DNA from: Burkholderiales bacterium
Lineage (GTDB): Bacteria > Pseudomonadota > Gammaproteobacteria > Burkholderiales > Burkholderiaceae_C
NCBI GenBank assembly: GCA_016702555.1
Contig: JADJDV010000006.1
Location: 731,114-795,113 of the forward strand
Length of the DNA stretch: 64,000 nt
Direction: 5' to 3'
The position numbers were made by a program, and so were the translations under genes. The notes below the pieces were generated by a model, which did no database searches, was not told the origin of the DNA, and was given only the letters and a program-made list of their open reading frames with translations. Positions within the stretch are counted from its first letter, which is position 1. Every line of letters begins with the position of its first letter. Shown piece by piece: positions 1 to 8,169 of this stretch.

Positions 1-109
1 GCGGCGCAGCCGCGCAGTGAGTTCGACAGCGCACCCCGCACGCGAGCACCGCAGGGTGCCCCGAAGCGAATGCGAAGGGGTCGCAGCCCGTGGGGGCGCA
101 CTTCTTTTG

Positions 110-141
110 CCTACTTTTCTTGTGCGAGCAAGAAAAGTAGG
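110..141. terminator. Perfect 13-bp hairpin downstream of the DUF364 gene
   Basis: Bases 110-122 (CCTACTTTTCTTG) and 129-141 (CAAGAAAAGTAGG) are perfect inverted repeats around a 6-base loop. The hairpin lies just beyond the stop of the leftward DUF364 gene at 193, so it could end that transcript. There is no clear T tract outside the stem, although the stem itself carries T and A runs. From memory, similar hairpins followed by GTCGCCTGCC are common downstream of genes in related bacteria. Bases 1-109 show no supportable gene. Confidence 0.5.
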
Positions 142-192
142 TCGCCTGCCGGGGCGAGACCCGGCCAGCAGCGCATCATTGAACGCTGCCCC

Positions 193-1053
193 TCAACCGG
201 CCAACAAGTTCTTCCACCCCAGCCACTCTTCCCGCCCAATGGCGAACTTGCGCACGCTGGCGCCCCAGCCCTGGCCGGACGCAATCGCATCGGCCAGCGC
301 CTGGCCATCGATCACCTGCGTGCCGCATAGGCGCGTGACACCGCGCGCGAACAGCGCGTCGGGCCAGAGGCCGGCCGAGGGGCCGATCAGCGCGAACTCA
401 CGGGCGGCGCCGCAGGCAGCCAGCATGGCATCAAGGGTGTCGTTGAGCAGCATGGTGGACGTGCCGACGATTTGCTGGCAGTCGCCCAGCGCGGCGCGGT
501 CGAGCGTGGCGTGGGCGGCGGGAAAGCGCGCCTGCGCGGCGGCCACCTTGGCGGCGTCCAGCTCGACGATGGTCAGGCGCGCGCCGTGGCCCAGCACACG
601 CTCCACCAGCGGCGTGAAGCAGCCGATCATGCCCAGGTGGTCGGCTGATGACAGGGCGATGTCGCCAATGGAGTTGCCGGCCGCCGGCGGCACGTAGCCG
701 GCGTGCCGCCAGGCCGACTGGGTGAGGGCGTTGATGGCGGCCAGGCCGAGCGCGCGGGCGCAGGCGTCGGTGCTGGCAAAGCCATCGGCAAGCCGCAACG
801 CGTCGGTGCTGGCCAGCGGCGCCGCGCCGTCGTGCCGCGCCAGCAGGTGGTTCAGCGTGTCGCCCAGCAGCAGAAAGGACAGGCCGAAGGCGCCGTCTTC
901 CAGCTCCAGCGCGCAGAATTCGGCTTCCGGCGCCGCGCCGCAGTCGCCGGCCACGCGCGCCGGCAGGTGCAGCCGCTTGATGCGCGGCGGCGGCAACCGG
1001 GTGGCGACCGCATGGACCTGCGCGAGCAGCGTCTCGGCAATGGATGTCGGCAT
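193..1053 (-). CDS. DUF364 family protein (putative heavy-metal chelation domain)
   Basis: This 286-residue protein has the two-part layout of the DUF364 family. An N-terminal region of about 100 residues leads into a Rossmann-like C-terminal half containing GNSIGDIALSSADHLGMIGC and GTSTMLLNDTLDAML, which are the recognisable family stretches. The biochemical role of the family is not settled; the heavy-metal chelation label comes from structure-based naming. No signal peptide or membrane segment is visible, so it should be cytoplasmic. The ATG at 1053 faces away from pncB, leaving a shared 124-base upstream region. I am confident of the family and not of a function. Confidence 0.75.
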   Translation of the reverse strand: MPTSIAETLLAQVHAVATRLPPPRIKRLHLPARVAGDCGAAPEAEFCALELEDGAFGLSFLLLGDTLNHLLARHDGAAPLASTDALRLADGFASTDACARALGLAAINALTQSAWRHAGYVPPAAGNSIGDIALSSADHLGMIGCFTPLVERVLGHGARLTIVELDAAKVAAAQARFPAAHATLDRAALGDCQQIVGTSTMLLNDTLDAMLAACGAAREFALIGPSAGLWPDALFARGVTRLCGTQVIDGQALADAIASGQGWGASVRKFAIGREEWLGWKNLLAG

Positions 1054-1142
1054 GGTGGCATTGTGCCGCCGCCTCAGCGCGGCAATGCCGCTACACTGCC
1101 ACGGCGATCGCCGGGTTCACGCATCCGCGAGGCGGCAAGAAG

Positions 1143-1169
1143 AGAGAGACAAGAGAGACAAGAGAGACA
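1143..1169 (+). repeat. Three perfect 9-bp tandem repeats in the pncB leader
   Basis: The unit AGAGAGACA is repeated three times without mismatch, ending 8 bases before the pncB ATG at 1178. No other convincing Shine-Dalgarno sequence lies between the repeat and the start, so the purine-rich repeat probably provides the ribosome-binding region itself. A 9-bp tandem repeat is prone to slippage, and copy number could alter translation efficiency without changing the reading frame. That regulatory effect is inference. Confidence 0.7.
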
Positions 1170-1177
1170 AGATCACC

Positions 1178-2407
1178 ATGCCCGGCATCATCCAGAGCCT
1201 GCTCGATACCGACCTGTACAAGTTCACCATGATGCAGGCGGTGCTGCATCAATTCCCGGGGGCGCAGGTCGAGTACAAGTTCAAGTGCCGTTCGCCCAAC
1301 GTCCAGCTGGCGCCCTACATCGACGAGATCCGTGACGAGATCCGCCAGCTGTGCGAGCTGCGCTTTGACGAGGACGAACTCGACTACATGCGCAGCATGC
1401 GCTTCATGAAGAGTGATTTTGTCGACTTCCTCGGCCTGTTCAGGCTGAACCAGAAGTACATCACGCTCACACCACAGGACAACGGCGAGATCGACATCCG
1501 CGTGCGCGGCCCCTGGCTGCACACCATCCTGTTTGAGATTCCGGTGCTGTCCATCATCAGCGAGGTGTACTTTCGCAACACGCAGCCGGGCCTGGATCTG
1601 AGCGAAGGGCGTCGGCGGCTGCACGAGAAGCTGGAGCTGATCCGTCGGCCCGAGCTGGCCGGCATCCGCATCGCCGATTACGGCGCGCGCCGGCGCTTTT
1701 CGCGCAACTGGCAGCGCGAGGTGCTGCAGACGCTGAAGAACCATCTGGGTACCCGGCCGGACAGCCAGCTCACCGGCACCAGCAACGTGCTGTTCGCCAA
1801 GGAGCTTGATCTGCGGCCGATGGGTACCATGGCGCACGAATACCTGCAGGCCTGCCAGGCGCTGGGGCCCCGTCTGCGCGACACCCAGGTGTTCGGCTTC
1901 GAGAAATGGGCGCAGGAATACCGCGGCGACCTGGGGATCGCGCTGTCCGACGTGTATGGCATGAATGCCTTTCTGCGCGACTTCGACATGTACTTCTGCA
2001 AGCTGTTCGATGGCGCGCGGCACGACTCGGGCGATCCCTTCGAGTGGGGCGAGCGCATGATCGAGCACTACACCGTCAACCGCTGCGATCCGCGCACCAA
2101 GGTGATCGTGTTCAGCGACGGACTCAACTTTCCGCGCTGCATCGAGCTGTTCCGGCGCTTCGACGGCCGCATCCAGCTGGCCTTTGGCGTCGGCACCAAC
2201 CTGACCAACGACGTCGGCCCCGAGGCGCTGCAGATCGTGCTGAAGATGATCGAGTGCAACGGCCAGCCGGTGGCCAAGATTTCCGACACGCCGGGCAAGA
2301 CCATGGTGGAGGACGAGGGTTACCTGGCCTATCTGCGTCAGGTGTTCGACCTGCCGGCGCCGCCGCGCACCGGGCCGGTGCTGCGCGAGCCGCCGGTCAC
2401 CCGTTAA
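1178..2407 (+). CDS. pncB: Nicotinate phosphoribosyltransferase
   Basis: PncB joins nicotinate to PRPP to give nicotinate mononucleotide in the Preiss-Handler NAD salvage route. The 409-residue product begins MPGIIQSLLDTDLYKFTMMQ, which carries the conserved DTDLYKFTM entry motif. Further family stretches include GTSNVLFAKELDLRPMGTMAHE and SDGLNFPRC toward the C terminus. The open frame extends upstream to 722, but that extension has no family similarity, so I chose the ATG at 1178, which gives the usual length of about 400 residues. The leader contains a 9-bp tandem repeat. It is not obviously in an operon with the next gene, which has its own promoter-like TAAAAT overlapping the pncB stop. 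Confidence 0.95.
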   Translation: MPGIIQSLLDTDLYKFTMMQAVLHQFPGAQVEYKFKCRSPNVQLAPYIDEIRDEIRQLCELRFDEDELDYMRSMRFMKSDFVDFLGLFRLNQKYITLTPQDNGEIDIRVRGPWLHTILFEIPVLSIISEVYFRNTQPGLDLSEGRRRLHEKLELIRRPELAGIRIADYGARRRFSRNWQREVLQTLKNHLGTRPDSQLTGTSNVLFAKELDLRPMGTMAHEYLQACQALGPRLRDTQVFGFEKWAQEYRGDLGIALSDVYGMNAFLRDFDMYFCKLFDGARHDSGDPFEWGERMIEHYTVNRCDPRTKVIVFSDGLNFPRCIELFRRFDGRIQLAFGVGTNLTNDVGPEALQIVLKMIECNGQPVAKISDTPGKTMVEDEGYLAYLRQVFDLPAPPRTGPVLREPPVTR

Positions 2408-2438
2408 AATACTCCGCTATCAATAGCAACACAACGAG

Positions 2439-3926
2439 ATGGGAAGAGCTTTGCAGCCTGGTTTGAACGACAGCGCCACTTCGACCGCCGCCCGCCCCGG
2501 ACGCCACCACGCCAGCCACCGCTGGCCGGCGCGAATCCTCACGCTGCTGGGCGCGCTGGCGCTGAGCGCGCCGGCCCAGGCCGCCGGCCTGGACGGCAGC
2601 CAGCTGTCGTTGATTTGGGCCGTGCCCTTCGTCGGCATCCTGCTGTCGATCGCCATTTGGCCGTTGGCCGGCCCGCACTTCTGGCACCACCATTACGGCA
2701 AGATCTCGGCTGCCTGGGCGGCGGCCTTTCTGATGCCGTTCGCGCTGCTGTTCGGCCCCGGCGCGGCCTGGGCCGGTTTCGTGCATGCGGCTCTGGCCGA
2801 GTACGTGCCCTTCATCCTGCTGCTGGTGGCGCTGTTCACGGTCTCGGGCGGCATCTACATCCGCGGCAACCTGCGTGGCACGCCGGCGCTCAACACCCTG
2901 ATCCTGCTGGTCGGCGGCGTTCTGGCCAGTTTCATGGGCACCACCGGCGCGTCGATGCTGCTGATCCGCCCGCTGATTCGCGCCAACGACAACCGCAAGA
3001 GCAACGCGCATGTGGTGATCTTCTTCATTTTCATCGTCAGCAACATCGGCGGCTCGCTGACGCCGCTGGGCGACCCGCCGCTGTTCCTTGGTTTTCTCAA
3101 GGGTGTCACCTTCTTCTGGACCGTCAGCCACATCCTCCCGGATACCTTGTTCCTGATGGTGGTGCTGCTGGCAATGTTCTTCGCGCTCGACAGCTACCTG
3201 TTCAAGCACGAGGGCGTGCGGCCGCAGGACCCGACGCCGACCGATGAGCGCTTCGGCTTCGATGGCGCCAAGAACTTCATCCTGCTCGGCTGTGTGGTCG
3301 CGCTGGTGCTGATGAGCGGCATCTGGAAACCCGGCATCGAGTTCGACATCTACGGTACCCACGTCGGCCTGCCCGGCCTGGTGCGTGATGTCGGCATGAT
3401 CGTCGTCACGCTGATCTCGCTGGCCATCACGCCCAAGTCGGTGCATGACAGCAACCAGTTCGGCTGGGCGCCGATGCAGGAGGTCGCCAAGCTGTTCGCC
3501 GGCATCTTCCTGACCATCATCCCGGTCATCGCCATGTTGCAGGCTGGGGTTGACGGCGCCTTCGGTGCGGTGGTGCGTGCCGTCACCAACGTCGACGGTA
3601 CGCCCAACCCGGCCATGTACTTCTGGGCCACCGGCATGCTGAGCGGCTTCCTTGACAACGCGCCGACCTACCTGGTGTTCTTCAATACCGCCGGGGGCGA
3701 CGCGGTCGAGTTGATGGGCCCGCTGGCCACCACGCTGGCGGCCGTCAGCGCGGGCTCGGTGTTCATGGGGGCGCTGACCTACATCGGCAACGCGCCCAAC
3801 CTGATGGTCAAGGCCATTGCCGAGGACCGCGGTGTGAAGATGCCCAGCTTCTTCGGCTACATGGTCTGGAGCTTCGGCATCCTGGTGCCGCTGTACATCA
3901 TCCTGACCTTCCTGTTCTTCGTCTGA
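2439..3926 (+). CDS. NhaD / CitMHS-type ion transporter (sodium:proton antiporter family)
   Basis: This 495-residue polytopic membrane protein has about 11-12 hydrophobic segments. A probable N-terminal signal segment (residues about 30-50, ending in APAQAA) precedes them. Conserved stretches include SNIGGSLTPLGDPPLFLGF and LTYIGNAPNLMVKAIAE, the paired half-repeat motifs of the ion transporter superfamily that contains NhaD and citrate carriers. The exact ion or substrate cannot be read from the sequence. The ATG at 2439 follows ACGAG, a weak Shine-Dalgarno. A TAAAAT hexamer at 2405-2410 overlapping the pncB stop may be its -10 element. Confidence 0.8.
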   Translation: MGRALQPGLNDSATSTAARPGRHHASHRWPARILTLLGALALSAPAQAAGLDGSQLSLIWAVPFVGILLSIAIWPLAGPHFWHHHYGKISAAWAAAFLMPFALLFGPGAAWAGFVHAALAEYVPFILLLVALFTVSGGIYIRGNLRGTPALNTLILLVGGVLASFMGTTGASMLLIRPLIRANDNRKSNAHVVIFFIFIVSNIGGSLTPLGDPPLFLGFLKGVTFFWTVSHILPDTLFLMVVLLAMFFALDSYLFKHEGVRPQDPTPTDERFGFDGAKNFILLGCVVALVLMSGIWKPGIEFDIYGTHVGLPGLVRDVGMIVVTLISLAITPKSVHDSNQFGWAPMQEVAKLFAGIFLTIIPVIAMLQAGVDGAFGAVVRAVTNVDGTPNPAMYFWATGMLSGFLDNAPTYLVFFNTAGGDAVELMGPLATTLAAVSAGSVFMGALTYIGNAPNLMVKAIAEDRGVKMPSFFGYMVWSFGILVPLYIILTFLFFV

Positions 3927-4023
3927 TCAGGTTCTGAATTCCGGCGGTCGCGGAGCAGCTGGTCACGCGGAAACGTCGTAGTGGGGATTCCTCGACCACC
4001 AGTGTTGTCCTCCTCAGCGGGAG

Positions 4024-4863
4024 CTACAAGTCCGTGCGCAGCCGCCACAGCTCGGGGAACAGCACCACGTCCAGCATCTTGCGCAGATAGCTGACGCCGC
4101 CGGTGCCGCCAGTGCCGCGCTTGAAGCCGATGATGCGCTCCACCGTGGTGACGTGGCGGAAGCGCCAGAGGCGGAAGGCGTCTTCCAGGTCAGTGAGTTT
4201 TTCGCCGAGCTGGTAAAGGTCCCAGTGCTGCTCGGGTGCGCGGTAGACCTGCAGCCAGGCTTGCTCAACCGCTGCGCTGGCCTGGTAGGGCAAGGTCCAG
4301 TCGCGCTCCAGCCACTCGACCGGAACGGCCAGCCCCGAGCGCGCCATCAGCCGCAGCGCCTCGTCGTAGAGCGAGGGCGCCTCGAAGAACGATTGCACCA
4401 GCGCCAGCCGCTCGGGGTGGTGCGCGTGCGGCTTCAGCATGGCGCCGTTCTTGTTGCCCAGCGCAAACTCGATGCAGCGGTACTGGTAGCTCTGGAAACC
4501 GCTCGACGGCCCGAGGTAGGGCCGGATGGCGCTGTATTCGGGCGGCGTCATCGTCGCCAGCACGTCCCAGGCGTGCACCAGCTGCTCCATGATGCGACTG
4601 GCGCGCGCCAGCTTCTTGAAGGCGGGCGGCAGGCGGTCTTCGCGGATGTCGCCCATGGCCGAGCCGAGCTCGGTCAGCAGCAGCTTCATCCACAGCTCGC
4701 TGGTCTGGTGCTGGATGATGAACAGCATCTCGTCGTGCGCGGGCGACAGCGGGTGCTGTGCGCTCAGGATCTGGTCGATGTGAAGGTAGTCGCCATAGCT
4801 CATGCTGCGGGAAAAATCGAGCTGGGCTTTTTCGGCGTGGACGATGGATTCGGGGGTGGTCAT
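4024..4863 (-). CDS. kynA: Tryptophan 2,3-dioxygenase
   Basis: KynA is a cytoplasmic haem enzyme that opens the indole ring of L-tryptophan to N-formylkynurenine, the first step of the kynurenine pathway. The 279-residue product contains SYGDYLHIDQIL, HQTSELWMKLLLTE, the substrate-pocket stretch SGFQSYQYRCIEFALGNKN and the C-terminal GGTGGVSYLRKMLD. I chose the ATG at 4863 because it is preceded by AGGAGA at good spacing and matches the family N terminus; the frame runs open to 4926 without similarity. It is the last gene of a kynB-kynU-kynA run and is separated from kynU by a large palindrome (4896-4963). Confidence 0.96.
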   Translation of the reverse strand: MTTPESIVHAEKAQLDFSRSMSYGDYLHIDQILSAQHPLSPAHDEMLFIIQHQTSELWMKLLLTELGSAMGDIREDRLPPAFKKLARASRIMEQLVHAWDVLATMTPPEYSAIRPYLGPSSGFQSYQYRCIEFALGNKNGAMLKPHAHHPERLALVQSFFEAPSLYDEALRLMARSGLAVPVEWLERDWTLPYQASAAVEQAWLQVYRAPEQHWDLYQLGEKLTDLEDAFRLWRFRHVTTVERIIGFKRGTGGTGGVSYLRKMLDVVLFPELWRLRTDL

Positions 4864-4895
4864 GGGGCTGTCTCCTGGCCAATCGAAGTGAACAG

Positions 4896-4963
4896 CCGGA
4901 CGCAGAGGACGCAAAAGTAAAACCAAATTCTTTTGAATTTCTTTTTGCGTCCTCTGCGTCCGG
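4896..4963. repeat. Nested perfect palindrome between kynU and kynA
   Basis: Bases 4896-4916 (starting CCGGACGCAGAGGACGC) and 4943-4963 are perfect 21-bp inverted repeats. The loop contains a second perfect hairpin, AAATTC at 4925-4930 and GAATTT at 4935-4940 around TTTT. The structure begins 11 bases past the kynU stop and ends about 32 bases before the kynA start in the direction of transcription. It could act as an intra-operon attenuator, a transcript-stability element, or simply be a mobile repeat. Related motifs occur at 6321-6358 and 10175-10282. Confidence 0.85.
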
Positions 4964-4973
4964 TATGTGGTTT

Positions 4974-6257
4974 TCAGGTCACCGCCTGCTTGCGGTTGAA
5001 TTCGGGCAAGGTGTACTCCTTGTTCATTAGCACGTCGCGCAATGCCTGCGCCGCCAAGAGCGCGTTTTCATACGACAGATAAAGCGGCGTGAAACCAAAG
5101 CGCAGGATGTCCGGCTGCTGCGCATCACCCGCACGGAAGTCGCCCACCACGCCGCGCGCGATCAGCGCCTGCACGATGGCGTAGGCGCTGCCGGCGGGCA
5201 GTTGCGATGTGGGCGTCAGGCACACCTGCGAGCCGCGCCGGGCGTGCTCGCGGGGTGTGACCAGGGTGAATGCGTCGGGGCACAGCTGCTCGACCGCGTC
5301 GATGAACAAATCGGTCAGCGCCAGCGACTTGGCGCGCAGCGTGGCCATACCGCCGAATTTCTCTGCTTCGTCAAACACGTTCAAGGCGCAATCCAGCGCC
5401 GACAGGCTGACGATGGGTTGCGTGCCGCACTGGTAGCGCGTGATGCCGGCGGCGGGCTGGTAGTCGGGCGTGAAGGCGAAGGGCGCTGCGTGGCCCCACC
5501 AGCCGGCCAGCGGCTGCCAGAAGCGATCGACGTGGCGTGGATGCACCCATACGAAGGCCGGCGCGCCGGGGCCACCGTTCAAATACTTGTAGCCGCAGCC
5601 CACGGCGTAGTCGGCGCCCGCACCGCTCAGATCGACCGGCACTGCGCCCACGCTGTGGCACAGGTCCCACACCATCAGCGCGCCGGCGGCGTGGGCGGCC
5701 TGGGTGACGGCGGCCATGTCGTGCATGGCGCCGGTGCGGTAATTGACGTGGGTGAGCATCAGCACCGCGACGTCAGGGCTCAGGCTGGCGGCGATCTCGT
5801 GCGGCTCGATCAGCCTGAGCGTGCCGCCGCGTGCCTTGCACAGCGCCTCGGCGATGTACAGGTCGGTGGGGAAGTTGCTGCGCTCGCTGACGATGACGCG
5901 GCGGCTCGGTGCGTCTTGCGCGGCCAGGTGGAGCGCGGCGGACAGCACTTTGTAGAGGTTGATCGAGGTGGTGTCGGCCGCCACCACCTCGCCCTGGCCG
6001 GCGCCGATCAGCGGCGCGATGCGGTCGCCGACGTGGCCTGGCAGGTCGAACCAGCCGGCGGTGTTCCAGCTCTGGATCAGATCGCGCCCCCACTCTTCGG
6101 CCACCACCTGCGCCACGCGCGCGGGCACGGCGCGCGGCAGGGCGCCGAGCGAATTGCCATCAAGATAGATCACCCCATCGGGCAAGTCGAACAGCGCGCG
6201 CAAAGGGCTCAGCGGATCTTGCGCATCGAGTTGTCGGGCCTCGGTCAAAGTCATCAT
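4974..6257 (-). CDS. kynU: Kynureninase
   Basis: KynU is a PLP enzyme that cleaves L-kynurenine to anthranilate and alanine. The 427-residue protein has GVIYLDGNSLGALPRAVP near the N terminus, SERSNFPTDLYIAEAL, VLMLTHVNYRTGAMHD, WDLCHSVGAVPVDL and the PLP-lysine region CGYKYLNGGPGAPAF with the lysine near residue 224. All key family blocks are intact. The start is one of two adjacent ATG codons (6257 or 6254), preceded by AAAGAG. It lies between kynB upstream and kynA downstream, and the three genes make a complete tryptophan-to-anthranilate route. Confidence 0.96.
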   Translation of the reverse strand: MMTLTEARQLDAQDPLSPLRALFDLPDGVIYLDGNSLGALPRAVPARVAQVVAEEWGRDLIQSWNTAGWFDLPGHVGDRIAPLIGAGQGEVVAADTTSINLYKVLSAALHLAAQDAPSRRVIVSERSNFPTDLYIAEALCKARGGTLRLIEPHEIAASLSPDVAVLMLTHVNYRTGAMHDMAAVTQAAHAAGALMVWDLCHSVGAVPVDLSGAGADYAVGCGYKYLNGGPGAPAFVWVHPRHVDRFWQPLAGWWGHAAPFAFTPDYQPAAGITRYQCGTQPIVSLSALDCALNVFDEAEKFGGMATLRAKSLALTDLFIDAVEQLCPDAFTLVTPREHARRGSQVCLTPTSQLPAGSAYAIVQALIARGVVGDFRAGDAQQPDILRFGFTPLYLSYENALLAAQALRDVLMNKEYTLPEFNRKQAVT

Positions 6258-6320
6258 GAATGCTCTTTAAGGAATAGCCAGGTCAGTCAAGCGCCATCGG
6301 CCGATTTGATAAAAAAAACT

Positions 6321-6358
6321 TCTGCGCCTTTTGCGCCGTCTTCGCGCCCTTTGCGTTC
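6321..6358. repeat. Single arm of the TTTGCG(T/C)CC-type dispersed repeat
   Basis: This intergenic stretch between the kynB stop and the kynU start contains TTTTGCGCCGTCTTCGCGCC followed by CTTTGCGTTC. It resembles the arms of the palindromes at 4896-4963 and 10175-10282, but no complementary second arm is present. It may be a degenerate or half copy of the same element. Confidence 0.5.
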
Positions 6359-6370
6359 AAAAAAAGCACC

Positions 6371-7012
6371 TCAACACCCACCCACCGGCAAGGCGCGCAG
6401 CACCGCGCGCACCGGCGAGGCATCTGCGGTCATCAGTTTCAGCGGCAGGGCGATCAACTCGTAGTCGCCCTCGGGCACCTCGTCCAGCACCAGGTTCTCC
6501 AGCACGCGCAGCTCGCGCCGGCGGATGACCTGGTGGCTCGGCAGCCGCTTGCTGTCGGCCGGATCAATGCTGGCGCTGTCGATACCGATCAGTTGCACGC
6601 CGGCGTCGGCCAGGCGCTCCACGGTGGCGGGCGCGAAGGCCGGCAGCGCCGGGTCCCACGCAGCGGCCGGCATGTGCGCGTAGGCGCGCACCAGCACGCG
6701 CGGCGGCAAGTCCTGCGCGGCGTGTGCCAGGTGCTGCCACAGAATGAGCGGGCGCGCGCCGATGGCGTGGATCACGCGGCAGCGGCCGAGGTAGGGCGAC
6801 AACCCAAGCGCGCCGATGGCAGCGCCTTGCGGGTCGTAGTGCAGCGGCGCGTCGGCGTGGGCGCCGACGTGGGGCGAGAGCGTGAGCTGGCCCACATTGA
6901 CCGGGCAGCCTGGCGCAATCTCGGCCGACCAGCGTTGCTGGTACGGCGTGTCGCCCGGAAACACGGGCGAGTCGGCGTGGACCGGCGGCGAGATGTCCCA
7001 GAGCGTGCGCAT
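6371..7012 (-). CDS. kynB: Kynurenine formamidase (arylformamidase, KynB type)
   Basis: KynB hydrolyses N-formylkynurenine to kynurenine and formate. The 213-residue product starts MRTLWDISPPVHADSPVFPG and carries the metal-binding block HVGAHADAPLHY, close to the family HxGTHxDAPxH with Ala in place of the usual Thr. It also has IGIDSASIDPADSKRLPSHQ near the C terminus. The frame is open upstream to 8035 as a non-coding shadow over the AI-2E gene, so the ATG at 7012, preceded by AAGGTG, was chosen. It is the first gene of kynBUA. No kynR-like regulator adjoins it, unlike several other proteobacterial kyn operons. Confidence 0.94.
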   Translation of the reverse strand: MRTLWDISPPVHADSPVFPGDTPYQQRWSAEIAPGCPVNVGQLTLSPHVGAHADAPLHYDPQGAAIGALGLSPYLGRCRVIHAIGARPLILWQHLAHAAQDLPPRVLVRAYAHMPAAAWDPALPAFAPATVERLADAGVQLIGIDSASIDPADSKRLPSHQVIRRRELRVLENLVLDEVPEGDYELIALPLKLMTADASPVRAVLRALPVGGC

Positions 7013-7098
7013 GGATTCGCACCTTAGCGATTTGGTGTCGCCGTGGTGTCGGTAATTTCCAACAGAGGCGCACGCCGCACCGGGCGCCTGTGGCGCAA

Positions 7099-8121
7099 CT
7101 ACACCCAGCCGGCCGCCTGCAGCTCCTTCTTGGCGTAGGCGTAGAACAACGGCGCCGCCACCAGTCCGGCGGGGCCGAACACCGCCTCCATCACGAACAT
7201 GCCCGCCAGCAACTCCCACACGCTCATGTGGGTGCGGTGGCCGATGACCTTGGCGTTGATGAAGTATTCGGCCTTGTGGATGGCGACCAGGAAGGCCAGG
7301 CAGGCCAGCGCCACCCAGGGCGAGACCGACAGGCCGACCAGCGTCAGCACGCCGTTGCAGATCAGGTTGCCGACGATCGGCACCAGCCCGGCGACGAAGG
7401 TCAGCAGGATCAGCGCCCAGCTGTAGGGCAGGCGATAACCCCAGCTGGGCAGGATGGCCATCAGGAAGATCGCCGTCAGCAAGGTGTTGAACAGCGCGAT
7501 GAAGAACTGCGCCACCACGATCTGGCGGAAGGTCTCGCCAAAGCGCGTCACGCGCAGGTGCAGCTGTGCCGACAGCGGCCGCAGCAGGATCACCGGCGAG
7601 CGCGCCGCCGCCAGTGCGCCGATCAGCAGGCCGATGAAGGCGAACAGCAGGCCCGACAGCCAGGCGCGCCCGGTGGTCGCCAGCGTGCCGGCCTTGCTGG
7701 CCAGATAGGTGGCGATGGCGCGCTGCACGTCCTCGGCGCCGCGCGGCAGCTGCGCCGCGATGTCGGGCGGCAGCTTGTCGCTCAACTCCATCACGGTGCG
7801 CGCCAGAAAGGCCAGCAGCTCCTGGTATTGCGACGGTGCGTCCAGCACGACGCCGCGCGCGCGCGGCACCATGAGCGCGATCAGCACGATGGGGATGAGC
7901 GCCACCAGCGTGGCCGCCAGGCGCGGCGCCTGGCCATCGCCGGCGCGCGTCAGCATGCCCAGACGCGGGCTGAACCAGCGCGTGGCCAGAAAGCCCAGGC
8001 ACACGCACAGCAAGCCGGGCAGCAGGCCCTGCCACATGATCAGCAGCAGCGCCGCCACCATCAGGGCGTGGCTGGCCCGTGCGGCGGCGGTTTCGCGGGC
8101 TTGGTAGGGGTCGATGCGCAA
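7099..8121 (-). CDS. AI-2E family transporter (PerM/UPF0118)
   Basis: This 340-residue membrane protein has the PerM-like pattern. Three or four hydrophobic segments lie near the N terminus, then a soluble stretch of about residues 90-160 (TVMELSDKLPPDIAAQLPRG), then a cluster of C-terminal segments containing GLVPIVGNLICNGVLTLVGL. Members export varied small molecules or ions, and the autoinducer-2 name reflects one member only; the substrate here is unknown. It is transcribed in the same direction as purM upstream, with a 48-base gap, so the two may be co-transcribed. Confidence 0.85.
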   Translation of the reverse strand: MRIDPYQARETAAARASHALMVAALLLIMWQGLLPGLLCVCLGFLATRWFSPRLGMLTRAGDGQAPRLAATLVALIPIVLIALMVPRARGVVLDAPSQYQELLAFLARTVMELSDKLPPDIAAQLPRGAEDVQRAIATYLASKAGTLATTGRAWLSGLLFAFIGLLIGALAAARSPVILLRPLSAQLHLRVTRFGETFRQIVVAQFFIALFNTLLTAIFLMAILPSWGYRLPYSWALILLTFVAGLVPIVGNLICNGVLTLVGLSVSPWVALACLAFLVAIHKAEYFINAKVIGHRTHMSVWELLAGMFVMEAVFGPAGLVAAPLFYAYAKKELQAAGWV

Positions 8122-8169
8122 GGGGATGCGGGGATGAGGCGCGGGGCGGGTCGCTTCGTCGACGCCGTG

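Noticed and set aside
1143..1169. Tandem repeat considered as a CRISPR-like array
   Set aside because: Units are 9 bp and contiguous with no spacers; no cas genes are present.
2397..3446. 349-residue antisense frame over the ion transporter
   Set aside because: Gln/Arg/His-rich shadow with no family features.
7028..7060. Direct repeat GGTGTCG upstream of kynB as a regulator site
   Set aside because: Two 7-bp copies are too short to separate from chance in this GC-rich gap, and no regulator gene lies nearby.
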